Shown one piece after another: positions 33,431 to 52,664 of a stretch of 55,000 bases of DNA. The DNA comes from Theodoxus fluviatilis (Eukaryota; Mollusca; Gastropoda; Cycloneritida; Neritidae): positions 145,252 to 200,251 of the forward strand of contig JAWQFJ010001857.1 in the NCBI GenBank assembly GCA_034096865.1. The letters are read 5' to 3'. The translations under genes were made by a program, and so were the position numbers. The notes beneath the pieces were generated by a model that made no database searches, was not told where the DNA came from, and worked only from the letters and a program-made list of their open reading frames with translations. Position 1 is the stretch's first letter, and every line of letters starts with the position of its first letter.

Positions 33431-34377
33431 TCACTCACTCACTCACTCACTCACTCACTCATAAACTCATACATACATGCAAAAGTGTGTGCACCCATCC
33501 ATCAAGCCAATGAAACAGAACATTTCAACCCGGTTTATCATAGCTACCATCAATTATCACCCAGTATAGAGGGCCCAGTGCCATATCTCATATTTTATTT
33601 CATATGACAAAACATTTCTCATGCAATCCAAACATTATCAAGACATTTATGGAATTTCTATTAAATTAACATTATCTACACTAAATCTAAAACATTTCTT
33701 CTTCCTCCTCCTCCTCCTCTTCTTCTTCTTCTTCTTCTTCTTCTTCTTCTTCTTCTTCTTCTTCTTCTTCTTCTTCTTCTTCTTCTTCTTCTTCTTCTTC
33801 TTCTTCTTCTTCTCCTCCTCCTCCTCCTCCTCTTCGTTTTCCTTTCCTTCTTCTTCTTCTCTTCTTTTTCCTTCTTCTTGTTTTTCTTCTTCTTCTTTAT
33901 CTTCTCCTCCTCCTCCTCTTCTTCTTCTTCTCTTCTTTTTCCTTTTCTTCTTCTTCTTTTTCCTTTTCTTCTTCTTCTTCTTCTTCTTCTTCTTCTTCTT
34001 CTTCTTCTTCTTCTTCTTCTTCTTTTTCTTCTTCTTTCTTCTTCTTCTTCTTCTTCTTCTTCTTCTTCTTCTTCTTCTTCTTCTTCTTCTTCTTCTTCTT
34101 CTTCTTCTTCTTCTTCTTCTTCTTCTTCTTCTTCTTCTTCTTCTTTGTCTTCTTCTTCTTCTTCTTCTTCTTCTTCTTCTTCTTCTTCTTCTTCTTCTTC
34201 TTCTTCTTCTTCTTCTTCTTCTTCTTCTTCTTCTTCTTCTTCTTCTTTGTCTTCTTCTTCTTCTTTGTCTTCTTCTTCTTCTTCTTCTTCTTCTTCTTCT
34301 TCTTCTTCTTCTTCTTCTTCTTCTTCTTCTTCTTCTTCTTCTTCTTCTTCTTCTTCTTCTTGATGATGATGATGATG

Positions 34378-34441
<64 letters not shown>

Positions 34442-34851
34442 TAATAATGCAACCATTTCTCAAGACACACTGTACACACCTGCAGTTGTGGAAAAGTGAC
34501 AACCACCAAGGCTGCACAGGCATCAGGCTCATCACCCGTTGCTTCTTTGACAAAGGAAATGTCCACTCCACCTATGTAGAACTGCGTGTCTCCCCCCTCT
34601 CCATTCTCCACTGCCCTGTGCATTGCCCGCACAGTCTCCGCATCTTCCAGAATGAGCCGCCTCTTCAAATCCATCTGCTCCCTGCAGACAGAAAAAGTAG
34701 GGCATAGCTCATGTATTCCAAATTGAAACTTAAAAACTGTGAGTGTAACACCTGAGAAAAGCTGCAAGGTAATCAATACATCAATGTCTATACTATATTC
34801 TTGCCCAGGAAGGGTGATGAAGACCAGGTTGGGGGGTGGGGGTGGGGGTGG

Positions 34852-34899
<48 letters not shown>

Positions 34900-35197
34900 C
34901 ATTAGAGAAAAGTTTTCCCCTCCCCTACCCCTCTCCCCCCCCCCCCCCCTCTCCTCCCTTTGGGGATAGGCTTCACTATGTAGTACAGCTTTCAGAATCA
35001 AATCAGGTGCAGTCAAAGAAAGAATGGGCAGGGCTGCCCGAGAATTAATCAGGGAGAAAAGACTATACATGCATGCAAACTTATAATTACTTCTCCCATT
35101 CTTCTTTGACATGATCCTCCACAAGCTTGTCATATCGACCACTTCCTTCTTGAGGGGCTGAATCTGGGGTTTTCTCTGCTGAGAAGAATCCACCCAT
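26621..35197 (-). CDS. ENDOV: endonuclease V (inosine-specific nuclease), 8 exons, 286 aa, complete
   Basis: Coding exons in transcript order: 35197-35091, 34681-34480, 32443-32309, 31631-31592, 31045-30921, 29292-29224, 28698-28570, 26674-26621 (TGA). All boundaries are GT-AG and in frame. The ATG lies four bases after an acceptor, so a 5' UTR exon exists upstream. Family signatures: GGVDISFV with catalytic Asp76, [15 protein letters not shown] with the PYIP wedge and Glu127, VDGNG with Asp153, then GLACHLGV at 164-171 and GAGK with Lys182, and [13 protein letters not shown] plus RVPEPVR near the C-terminus. Length is close to vertebrate ENDOV (about 280 aa). In animals the enzyme mainly cleaves RNA next to inosine. 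One departure: HPREFG where the family usually has HPRGFG (Glu162, a split codon). Confidence 0.95.
26675..28569. repeat. GGA/TCC purine-pyrimidine array in the last ENDOV intron (core 26880-28465)
   Basis: About 1.6 kb of almost uninterrupted purines on + : GGA triplets with GGAAA, GCAGGGAGGAGGAG and 38-45-bp higher-order units such as GGAGGAGAGAAAGGGAAGAG near 27410-27700. In the ENDOV transcript it is a giant polypyrimidine tract. Only one short mixed island (28200-28240) breaks it. Very long open frames on both strands are poly-Ser/Leu/Pro or poly-Glu/Gly/Arg artefacts. Confidence 0.97.
28795..28870. repeat. (GT)n microsatellite in ENDOV intron
   Basis: About 36 uninterrupted GT units in the intron between the 29292-29224 and 28698-28570 exons. 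Confidence 0.98.
29493..30031. mobile_element. 539-bp inverted-repeat DNA element with TA duplication
   Basis: Left end AGGCTTGTTCAGGAG...GAAGCGCTGCA is repeated inverted at the right end (TGCAGCGCTTCGCCTCCTGA then ACAAGCCT). TA flanks both ends (29491-29492, 30032-30033). Inside, a segment of about 60 bp ending TTCAGGAGTGAAACACGTGC is tandemly duplicated next to the right end (about 29893-30010). No transposase frame; a non-autonomous element in an ENDOV intron. Confidence 0.78.
30148..30184. repeat. (AAC)n microsatellite
   Basis: About 12 AAC units in an ENDOV intron, just outside the inverted-repeat element. Confidence 0.95.
30221..30920 (-). repeat. tandem array copying the ENDOV exon end and its 5' splice site
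   Basis: The minus strand of the 31045-30921 exon ends GGCCACAAACACAAG|GTAGAT. The same CACAAACACAAG with flanking CTCATG/GGAGG sequence recurs downstream with junctions equivalent to 30883, 30807, 30729, 30689, 30619, 30465, 30379 and 30309; a trace lies near 30240. Six copies keep GT after AAG; the copy at 30465 has GC and that at 30619 has GA. Intervening parts read GTATTTGAATACTTTAGAGT-like. A (TA)n block at about 30495-30565 interrupts the array. Copies nearest the real exon are the best preserved. Confidence 0.88.
31103..31320 (-). mobile_element. LINE-tail fragment shared with 37730-37990 in opposite orientation
   Basis: After a G run (about 31110-31130) the minus strand carries AGCACTCCGAGATTGTGGAA, AGGAGCAACCGTGGACTTCT and AAGGGGAGCTAAC in the same order as the plus strand at 37807-37875. 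The reading SLEAFKTQI at the end hints at the ...SLP..LR...L..FK.. C-terminus of LINE proteins. Lies between ENDOV exons. Confidence 0.6.
31702..31750. repeat. (AAT)n microsatellite in ENDOV intron
   Basis: About 16 AAT units, between the ENDOV exons at 32443-32309 and 31631-31592. Confidence 0.97.
32444..33376. other. ENDOV intron, no exon recognised
   Basis: Unique mixed sequence. CCTGATGAAGGAGTGACCAA ... CTCTGAAAGCTTGTAAG at 32698-32732 loosely resembles the 3' boundary of Penelope-like elements, but not enough to call one. Confidence 0.35.
33377..33462. repeat. (CA)n(CTCA)n microsatellite
   Basis: About 24 CA units then about nine CTCA units, in the ENDOV intron between the second and third coding exons. 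Confidence 0.97.
33700..34448. repeat. (TTC)n array, then (GAT)n and (AAT)n, in ENDOV intron
   Basis: TTC triplets run from about 33700 to 34362 with CTC, TTTTTC and TTTGTC interruptions; the longest pure blocks lie at 33967-34142 and 34145-34360. In transcript sense this is (GAA)n. It is followed at 34363-34448 by GAT and AAT triplets, ending about 30 bp from the donor at 34479. Long acidic, basic or Leu/Phe frames here are repeat translations. Confidence 0.98.
34850..34957. repeat. (GT)n and C-rich tract in ENDOV intron 1
   Basis: GGGGGT stretch, about 22 GT units (34854-34897) and a CCCCT/poly-C tract near 34915-34957, between ENDOV coding exons 1 and 2. Confidence 0.95.
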
Positions 35198-35201
35198 ATT
35201 T

Positions 35202-35338
35202 CTGAAAATAAAAAATACATTTAATATGAGAATGTACTTTTTAGTTCACAAATGTTCAATGTTTTGACTTCAGGTTCAATGAAATCATACTGTCACCTCC
35301 CAAGAAGACTTCAGCAGAAGATGCAAACCATATAAGTT

Positions 35339-35417
<79 letters not shown>

Positions 35418-36111
35418 TAGTCATAAGATTGTTACTTACATCAGAGTTTGCATATCACAGACAAAGTACAGAAGAATCGTGTGAAAGAAACATGGTCAAA
35501 GGTTATTTTAAAACATGAAAGAGAACATATATTTTATGTTTTTCTGTTATCACAGTTTACAGTAATTTATTTCGCCAAGTGACATCATTTAAAAAACGGG
35601 CATGAGGAAAACTAAGTGATGAAGGCTAAAAGAAACAAAACAAAAAGCCAAACACATGCATCGCTTACACACCCTAACACGCTGTTTATACAAAAAACAT
35701 ATGGACATTTCCCCATGTACCTCACTCACGCCACACACGCAGCTGCTCACAGACAAGAGATAAGACTGCACCTGGAACCAAAGGGTTAACTGGTAAAAGG
35801 GGCAATATACAATGAACAGTTAAAAGTTACTGTTTAAGAACTGTTGACAAAAGAGGTACAAACTAAGAATAATACCCCCCCCCCCCCTTTTAAGTGACTG
35901 ACGAATACATAAAGACAATAAATAATACATATGGACAGAGACACGACCACTAAGATGTAACACATTCCACCCCGTCACCGCATAAAAAGTATACAATAGA
36001 ACAAAACAAAAACAGCCCTGCACAAGTGAAAGCTACAAGAAGACCAACTCTAACACCCCCCCCCCCCCCCCCCCCGCTACACTAAGTAGCAGTCCATATG
36101 TCCCAGAGGAA
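35202..36111. other. ENDOV 5' side / divergent spacer, no exon fixed
   Basis: Contains a (CT)n microsatellite at 35342-35412 and poly-C runs near 35875 and 36056. A minus-strand GTAAGT donor just below 35440 could end a 5' UTR exon of ENDOV; another fits below 37222. Neither is supported beyond the donor match. Confidence 0.3.
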
Positions 36112-36210
36112 GGCAAAAGAGAAAGTGTCACTGTCACAGATGTGGAGAAGTGTGTGCGCACCGCCGACACACTTCTCCACATCTGTGACAGTGACACTTT
36201 CTCTTTTGCC
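36112..36210. repeat. perfect inverted repeat, 44-bp arms, 11-nt loop
   Basis: The arm 36112-36155, which starts GGCAAAAGAGAAAGTGTCAC, is the exact reverse complement of 36167-36210. The loop is GCGCACCGCCG. No mismatch was found and the symmetry stops abruptly at both outer ends. Confidence 0.95.
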
Positions 36211-36299
36211 TATCTGCACAGTTGGCACCGTATACCCAATACCAAGTTTGTAATTTGAATGGCATGACAAAGACGATGTACCTAAATACACTTTGGCTT

Positions 36300-36484
36300 A
36301 TGATGTTTATAATCAGCCATTTAAACTTGTAACGATGATGCTGTCGTCCACTGTTCGTTTTGCTAAATGGTACAAGAAGTATGCCTTTTTTTACTGTTTT
36401 GGTTTCAAGTATGTACATACAATGCCAGTTTTCTTTCCTTGTTTATTTGATGGGTAGTCGGCCTCAATAAAGAAATCAATCAAT

Positions 36485-36514
<30 letters not shown>
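36300..36514 (+). mobile_element. LINE 3' end with ATCAATC/(TC)n tail, copy 1
   Basis: GATGGGTAGTCGGCCTCAAT AAAG then (ATCA)n and (TC)n at 36450-36514. The same 3' signature occurs at 54640-54700 (+) and 48343-48425 (-). The left boundary of this copy is uncertain. Confidence 0.65.
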
Positions 36515-37209
<695 letters not shown>

Positions 37210-37729
37210 GTCCCATACTTACGCAATGAGTGTGCAACAGCTTATATATGTAATTGCTACACACGATCTTTGTTGTTATTGCATTCCTTCCCAGCGAAAT
37301 GATCATAAGTCCAGACATGTGTACGCCGTATCATGTAATCGTCCTTCATATTATTGTACGTATCCAGAAAACACTGACAAACAGCAATAACCTCCTCCAA
37401 CAGCAAGCAATTATGATGCGCAGATCGAGTACTTGGACGAGGCGTCAGATACCACTACCAGATTAGGAGGGACTTCCCTGTGGAGCAGAGATTGTACTCA
37501 CAAAATAAATGACTGTCCTCAAAGCACCTTTGGTCAGTCTTCTCCGGTTCAGGGGATCGGTGCATGAAACCAAAGACCATACATTACTAAGACCGCGCAC
37601 TCGGCTATTTTTGCACCAAAGACCAAACCACAGAGGCGGAGACTTGCCGAGTCTATCATCTATGGCAATAACAAACTCATCATATCCACATATGCCTTTT
37701 TATTATATGTGAGGATATCGATCACTCTT

Positions 37730-37990
37730 GAAGGAGTGTAGAATTTTGTTCCGGTTAAAAGCTTCCAGACTCTGCAAAGCAGCTGATCCCTACTGGTGTG
37801 CCCAAGCACTCCGAGATTGTGGAAAGGAGCAACCGTGGACTTCTATTTTTAATAACTCTTATCAAGGGGAGCTAACTGAGCATGTTGATGTACTCGGTTC
37901 ACGCTGGGTTGCACTTCATGGAAGGCCTGTGATGGTTTCGAATACTTCCAGCTGCTTTTCTCTCCATTTCCAACAGGCTTGCCTAGGGGG
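37730..37990 (+). mobile_element. dispersed repeat, inverted copy of 31103-31320
   Basis: Carries GTGTGCCCAAGCACTCCGAG through AAGGGGAGCTAAC, matching the minus strand at about 31180-31250 with a 9-bp insertion (TAACTCTTA) near the end. Likely a LINE 3' fragment. Confidence 0.6.
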
Positions 37991-38097
37991 GAGGATGCCT
38001 CACTCTCATATCTCAATGTAGGAACCATTTAAACTGTACGTGATATGTGACTACGAGTCCAGAAGCCCGGACTGATGCTCCGAGACCTCCCCTAGGC

Positions 38098-38250
38098 TAC
38101 TGGAAGAGCGCCGCAAGCAGCAACGCCTCACACTCCTGAACAAGATCGCGGAGGGCTTGATCCCAGCGCTACCCCCAGAAAAGTTTCTCACTCCCGCTGT
38201 CAGTGGACGACGGAGAGTTCTCCCTACAAGGCTACGATCTCGAGGTTAAC
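38098..38250 (+). mobile_element. LINE C-terminal fragment (EERRKQQRLTLLNKI...)
   Basis: Translation LEERRKQQRLTLLNKIAEGL then IPALPPEKFLTPAVSGRRRV follows the pattern L..RR...RL...YKI..G......YL.P found after the RT domain in CR1-like LINEs. Truncated both sides; a stop follows RLRSRG. Confidence 0.65.
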
Positions 38251-38559
38251 AGACTTGCCAGCCCAAATCAGCTCGACCAGCCGGCGCAGCATCATCAGCG
38301 CCGAGACTGTCGGCTGTCACCCACCCAATGAACGCTTTCACTGTCTAAAATTTTTTTTATACAAAAAATTAAAAAAATTATATGCGCTCTCCCGCATCAG
38401 TTGCGATGACAACCAGAAGTGGTTACTGCAACTTATATGATCCAGATCTAGATCCAGTACGGAACCATTTTTTTCGAGACAGGAATAAGTCACCACCGAC
38501 GTGTACGCACCTGCCCTGACCTGCCAGAAGGCTTCGTCAAAGATATATTTAGGGCTCGT

Positions 38560-38656
38560 TGGGTGTGTGTTGTATGAATGATGGAATGACACATTCGCCG
38601 CCTTCGAAAGAAGTTGAAGGCTGCGTTGCAGTGACAGGTGTTTTCTTTTTACAAAG
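38560..38656 (+). other. possible 5' non-coding exon end of the F-box gene
   Basis: TTTACAAAG|GTAAGTGATACAG at 38656/38657 is a near-ideal + donor in a CpG-richer stretch upstream of the exon that carries the ATG (41066-41119), which starts at an acceptor and so needs an upstream exon. The exon start is not visible; the left coordinate is nominal. Confidence 0.3.
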
Positions 38657-38759
38657 GTAAGTGATACAGGTCCATTGGTGTCAGCTGATTTATATTTGTC
38701 TCGATGTGCCTGTGGTGCTGCTAGTGCTACCCGCCTCGTACTCATCTCATCATGATGAC

Positions 38760-39320
38760 GATGCTGTTATAAAAGTAAAGGTAAAGGAAGAAAAAAAAGT
38801 CTCGCAGTTATTTAACTGTTCTGAATATTGATTTCACCCTTCAAAGGTCGCACAAATCGGCTGTGGATGCGATTGATGCACAAGGCATATAGGCCATCCG
38901 TCCTATATCTTGAACTTCCACCCCTAGCAGATATGCATGGTCATGATGGTGGCACGTATACTGGGACTACCATGCAGTGACCGAGCTATTGGACTTCAGG
39001 GTAAAACCCTAAAAGTTCCATGTGTTTCGGAAAGGTGTCTCTTTCTTAAGGGCCCTCCCACCTTGCGCCAGGAAAGTAGAATTGGACTCATGCAGGCGTG
39101 AGTTTCCGACACCGTCTTTATTTACCGACTGGACAGCGCTTACAGTTGCAGCAATCACTCGTGCCGCTTAGGCTAGACCTCGACATGGCTCCTACAGCCT
39201 CCCAAACGCTTTCGACTCTCAGTGCTCCTACGCTCGCTTGCATACCCTTTTAAATATAGCCGGCGTGACTGACACTTTGGTGCAAACTCGATCCGACAGG
39301 CGGAAGACTCTTGACTGTCC
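38760..39320. other. spacer, CpG-containing, unidentified
   Basis: No open frame or known element recognised. Contains a possible TATA-like TTTTAAATATAG near 39250, which could equally belong to a transposable element. Confidence 0.3.
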
Positions 39321-39556
39321 CACAAACAAGGTTATGTTACAGAGCTTCGGTGACAGCTCCTTCAGTGTTTGTTGGACCGAGACTCTGGAACCAACTTCCT
39401 GAGGGTCTGAGGGCTAGTCCATCCTTGGCCGCCTTTAAAACTGGCCTCAAAACTTTTTTTTTTCGTCTTGTCGCGCCTTGAGCATGTTTATCGTGATAAT
39501 GGCGCAGTAAAAAATGAAAATACATACATGCATGCATGCATACATACATACATACA
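39321..39556 (+). mobile_element. LINE C-terminus and 3' end with (CATA)n tail
   Basis: SFGDSSFSV and, after a frameshift, GPRLWNQLPEGLRASPSLAA FKTGLKT give the standard LINE C-terminus. It is followed by GCGCCTTGAGCATGTTTATC ... GGCGCAGTAAAAAATGAAAA and CATA/CATG tetranucleotides as the tail. Confidence 0.72.
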
Positions 39557-39918
39557 TTTTGTTGTTGTTGTTGTTGTTGGCATCCGTCAGTCTCGTAAGA
39601 CTATGGGGTGTGCGCCAGGTTTGGTCAGTCCGGGGTTGAGAGGCAGCGTACTCTGTGGCTGTAGAGCCCGATCCTTGAGCCGCATGCTCTGTTGCACTTG
39701 TCGCAAGTGAAGTCTTGGCGCGGCTCTGTGGATGCCGACGCTATCCTCTGTCGTCTGCGTTCTCTCCTCTCCTCCCACTGCTCCCGTCTCCTCCTCTCGC
39801 TGGCCTGGATGCCAGTCTTGACGGCGTGTCTCCAGCTGTTGCGGTCAGCGGCCACCGTTTCCCAGTCTGCTGGGTTGATGCCTCCCGCCGTCATATCACG
39901 TTTACAAACGTCCTTGTA
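39557..39918 (-). mobile_element. LINE 3' fragment inserted into a CATA tail
   Basis: On the minus strand the frame reads DVCKRDMTAGGINPADWETV AADRNSWRHAVKTGIQASE then FTCDKCNRACGSRIGLYSH, i.e. the C-terminal helix and CCHH finger of a LINE ORF, stop, about 60 bp of 3' UTR (GTCTTACGAGACTGACGGAT) and an (AAC)n tail at 39557-39578. 5' truncated. CATA repeats lie on both sides (39525-39556 and 39919-39966), consistent with insertion into the tail of the preceding + LINE. Confidence 0.82.
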
Positions 39919-40721
39919 CATACATACATACATACATACATACATACATACATACATACATACATGCCCGCCCCCAGACAGACAAGGCTAGATTGCAAAG
40001 ATCTGCGAATTGAGGGGAGAAATATCCCCATACCCATCTACTTACAATGCCAACCCTTTGACCCACATTTGCAGTGCATAAGCCAACCCCCCACCCCCCC
40101 ACCCCCACCCCTCACACACACAAGGGGAACCTGCAGGCATACCATATTACTCTATTCATTCACAACACATGCTAACTGGTTCCAGCTGATCAGAGGGTTA
40201 TCTGGCTACACTCAACACATACAAATTAATCACCTGTTAAATGAACAGAGAGCTTGTAATGAACGTGCACACATTTCTTAAATTGCAGATTGTCATTCAT
40301 TGTGATTGTTGTGGAAATTCTCATTATGGATCAAAAACACTTGCAACAACATTATAATAATATGTTATTTGGAAGTTTGAATTTACTGACATCTATACAC
40401 ATATACAGACTACTGCTTCTGAAATCTGAAACAAGAGAGATTATCACTAGTACTAGTGAACTGACAGGTGGATTGTTACAAATCTCTTTTACCATTTTAC
40501 CCTATTTAAAATCTAATGCGAAGTTATGACAGCCTTCCTTTCAGTTAGTCAATACTTTGCCTAATGGTTGTCTACTTTGATTTTATGATATTTTCTTTTT
40601 GATAAGGTCAATTCAATCTGTGATAGATATAATACAAGTCTTTGACTTGCTTTGTTGAGGTGCAGATATGGGTCTGTACATTTTTCTCAATGTCATCTTG
40701 ATGTGTAGAAAACCCTTGGGT
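39919..40721. other. spacer upstream of the F-box gene
   Basis: (CATA)n to 39966, a C-rich stretch near 40087-40112, then AT-rich unique sequence with no recognised exon or element. Confidence 0.4.
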
Positions 40722-40724
40722 TGT

Positions 40725-40781
<57 letters not shown>

Positions 40782-40884
40782 CGCGCATGTGTATGCATGT
40801 GTGTGCATGTTCATGTGTGTTTCTGTGTGTGTGTGTGTTTCTGTGTGTGTGTTTCTGTGCATGTGTTTCTGTGTGTGTGTTTCT

Positions 40885-40930
<46 letters not shown>

Positions 40931-40945
40931 ATGTGTGTGTGCATC
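40722..40945. repeat. compound (GT)n microsatellite
   Basis: GT dinucleotides with GTTTCTGT, GCATGT and GCGC interruptions, ending 120 bp before the exon with the F-box gene start codon. Confidence 0.96.
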
Positions 40946-41086
40946 TGTGTTTCTCCCTTTCTCACATGATAAGAAAACCTTGATGATAATTTTCCCTAAG
41001 TGTTCTTTGACTTCTGAAAAAAAAAATATATACATGTATATATACACCGTCTTTATTGTGTGCAGCTTGCTGAGTTTCACCAGAAA

Positions 41087-50030
<8,944 letters not shown>

Positions 50031-50541
50031 GGTTTGTGATGGTCCCAGCCACACTTTGGATCCTGTGAGGCATTTTCCGCAATTTTTATCCAGACAAAAC
50101 CAAGAATTCAGAGAGTAAAACAGTGTTTGCAAATGTATTGCCTTAACACATCATTCTTATGTCTTGTCCGGGACCTTGAGTGCTTTGAGAATATACCAAA
50201 TCAAACTTGTTTGTATCCATTTAAGAGTTGTGAAGTACATAAAGAAACTGTCCTACATATGCATGTACTACTATATTGCTTTTGATAATCAGTTTGTATC
50301 TATTATCTGTGAGAACTTCTGTCTCTTGGAGATGTTACTAAGACTGTGATAGTTGTTGTAAACTGCCAAAATAGAAAATATTCTGACAATCCTCTCAGAG
50401 GAAAAGGTAATTAATTTTCATTTGAGTAGTTGCTTTAACTTTGTCTAAGTCAGGAATGCATGCATCATAAAAATGAGAACAAATGGATACCGATTGTCTT
50501 CAACTGGTTAAAAAAAATTACACATTGTGGTGGGTGAGGGG

Positions 50542-50547
50542 AATAAA
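50542..50547 (+). promoter_or_regulatory. candidate poly(A) signal AATAAA (F-box gene)
   Basis: First canonical hexamer after the stop at 50030, followed by T-rich sequence. A second AATAAA lies near 51515. Confidence 0.45.
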
Positions 50548-50549
50548 TA

Positions 50550-52660
50550 TTGGATTTCTGTCATTGTTCTTTTCTACTCTATAGTAGCTCATTGGATATG
50601 TTCTACTGTGGACTATTTTTATTGCTAATGCAAACAACCGATACATTTGCAATCAGCCGTGTCACACCCAGGGCTGTCAAATCGTTAGTGGCTGATAATT
50701 GAATCTCAAATGCTGAGCCGGTGATCACAATTTTGGATAATGTCCTTTTAGACATGTGGAGATAATTTTTGTTTCATACTTGAAAACCATATGTTGTGAT
50801 GAATGGAAGTATATAACAAGTTTTTTTTTCTTCATGTTTAAGCATCCATGATAACTTGGTGAAAGATGTAGACATTATGATTGAAGTAAAAATGTTTGAG
50901 GTACTTGTCAAACTGAATTGAAAAAGTGGATTTGTTTTTCAAATGTTTCATTATTTAATTATCATGGAGAACTATTTTTGCCTTGTATTAACACTCATTG
51001 CCTTATGAAATAGGCCCCCCCCCCCCCCCCCTCCCCCCCCTCCCCCCCCCCCCCAAAAAAAAAATGCATGGTTACGGTAACCTGACCAACCCTTTGTTTT
51101 TCTGCCAACCCTTAACGTTTGTTTCAATCATGCCAAACAATTTTGTTTTAAAGAAAAGAGACATTTATGGTAAACATAAAACTGCATGCTATCCCATCTT
51201 TTTTGCCCTATGAGCACTTAGGATTTCACTATTAAAGGTAAAAAGAACATTTTCAGATAAAGAAAGTTTGATGCACATCAAATATGACGACTTCTGAAAA
51301 GAAAAGAAAAAGTTTGGGCTGACCTACCATCTCTATTTTTTGCTGTTGCCATGTCATCTTAATCACAACTTTTTTGTGATCATGACTTGCACTTTCGTAT
51401 GGTTTGTCATGAAATTTGTTAATTTTTAGGCATAATAATTATCTTTGTAATTACTGTTTTTTGTGAATTGGAGAGAAAATAATACTGGTAGGTATTAAGA
51501 GTATTTGTCACTTCAATAAAAAGAAAAAACCCAGGCGTAGTCTGACAAAAAAAGAAGCCAGAAAGTCGTATACAATGCATTATGGGGAAACATGCATGCA
51601 CAAGCAACCCCTCCTCCATTCAACCCTCCAGCACCAAACTAATCTGTGGCAGGTTTCAGATCAAGAATGAGGGATATTGTCCAAATTTCTCCCAGTCCAA
51701 GTTTGCTCCACTGAAAAAAACATAGCCATGAAGATGGAAGGAGAAATTTCAGTATGACACAACAGCCACTTTTTTTGTTTAACTAGACCTCGCACTCCCT
51801 TGAATTTGCATTTTCATTTAGCAGGTTTCAATTTCTACACAGTTCTTATTTTTCATGCCTTGATTTCATCCCTTGGAAAATATCCCATTGATGTTTAGTT
51901 TCTCAACGGAAGGCTTGAAACGCCTTACAGAAGTCACTCGGTAACTTTCATCTTGCCACACTCGCTCACACGCAGAAGAATGTACAGTCTGCAAACTCCT
52001 TTAATTTGTTTTGAAGTTTTTTCAGTATCAACCTAAAAAGAAAAGAGGAAAAAAAATAATAAGAGAAAACTACTCCACAAGAGACAGATGGGTCAAAACT
52101 CACATGGGAGAGGAGTAGACAACTCCTGTGTTCCTAAGTACACAAGGCAAATTAAAAAACTGATGCACTCAGAGTTTGAAACTTATCAAAATGTAGAGGA
52201 GGAACAACGAGACTTGATCGCTTATACTTATAGGGAGGTTCCTTCATTTTCTAGAGCATGGGACTCTGCAAAAAATGCTAAATATTACTCCAATAAAGTG
52301 ACCTGAAAAGGATAGCCTAAGTGGGCTGCATCACTCCCAAGTAGTTGTACACATCTCCATCTCCAGTGCTTCAGGGTCATCTTTCATCAGTTAAGCCTTT
52401 TTGTTTGCCCAAGGTGATGAATCTGTCATTCATGAACAATGCTGGCTGCAGCCATAGGTAGTACACAGCTTGTTCCTTTGATGCTTGCAGCTCTGTGGGC
52501 ATGGCATATGGAAAAGTGTTCTGGGTTCAGGATACGAGAGGCCAGTAACACACGCGAGACTCGGGTGACCCCAGAAGCTCCTTGACAACAGGTTCCAGAT
52601 ATATACACTTAAAGAAGGGACAAGGAAAAACCCACAAGTTCATGTACCATGTAACTATTA
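50550..52660. other. intergenic sequence right of the F-box gene
   Basis: AT-rich with a poly-C/poly-A tract at 51013-51063. Short open frames (for example 52088-52306, +) show no known motif. Confidence 0.4.
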
Positions 52661-52664
52661 TTTG

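Noticed and set aside
33676..35220. 514-codon minus frame containing ENDOV-like residues
   Set aside because: It reads through an ENDOV exon, an intron and the TTC array; the true exons are 34681-34480 and 35197-35091 in their own frames.
38338..38745. 135-codon minus frame in the divergent spacer
   Set aside because: No recognisable motif or splice context; ends in AT-rich sequence near a LINE fragment. Kept out as a gene.
52088..52306. 72-codon + frame
   Set aside because: No motif, no splice partners; intergenic.
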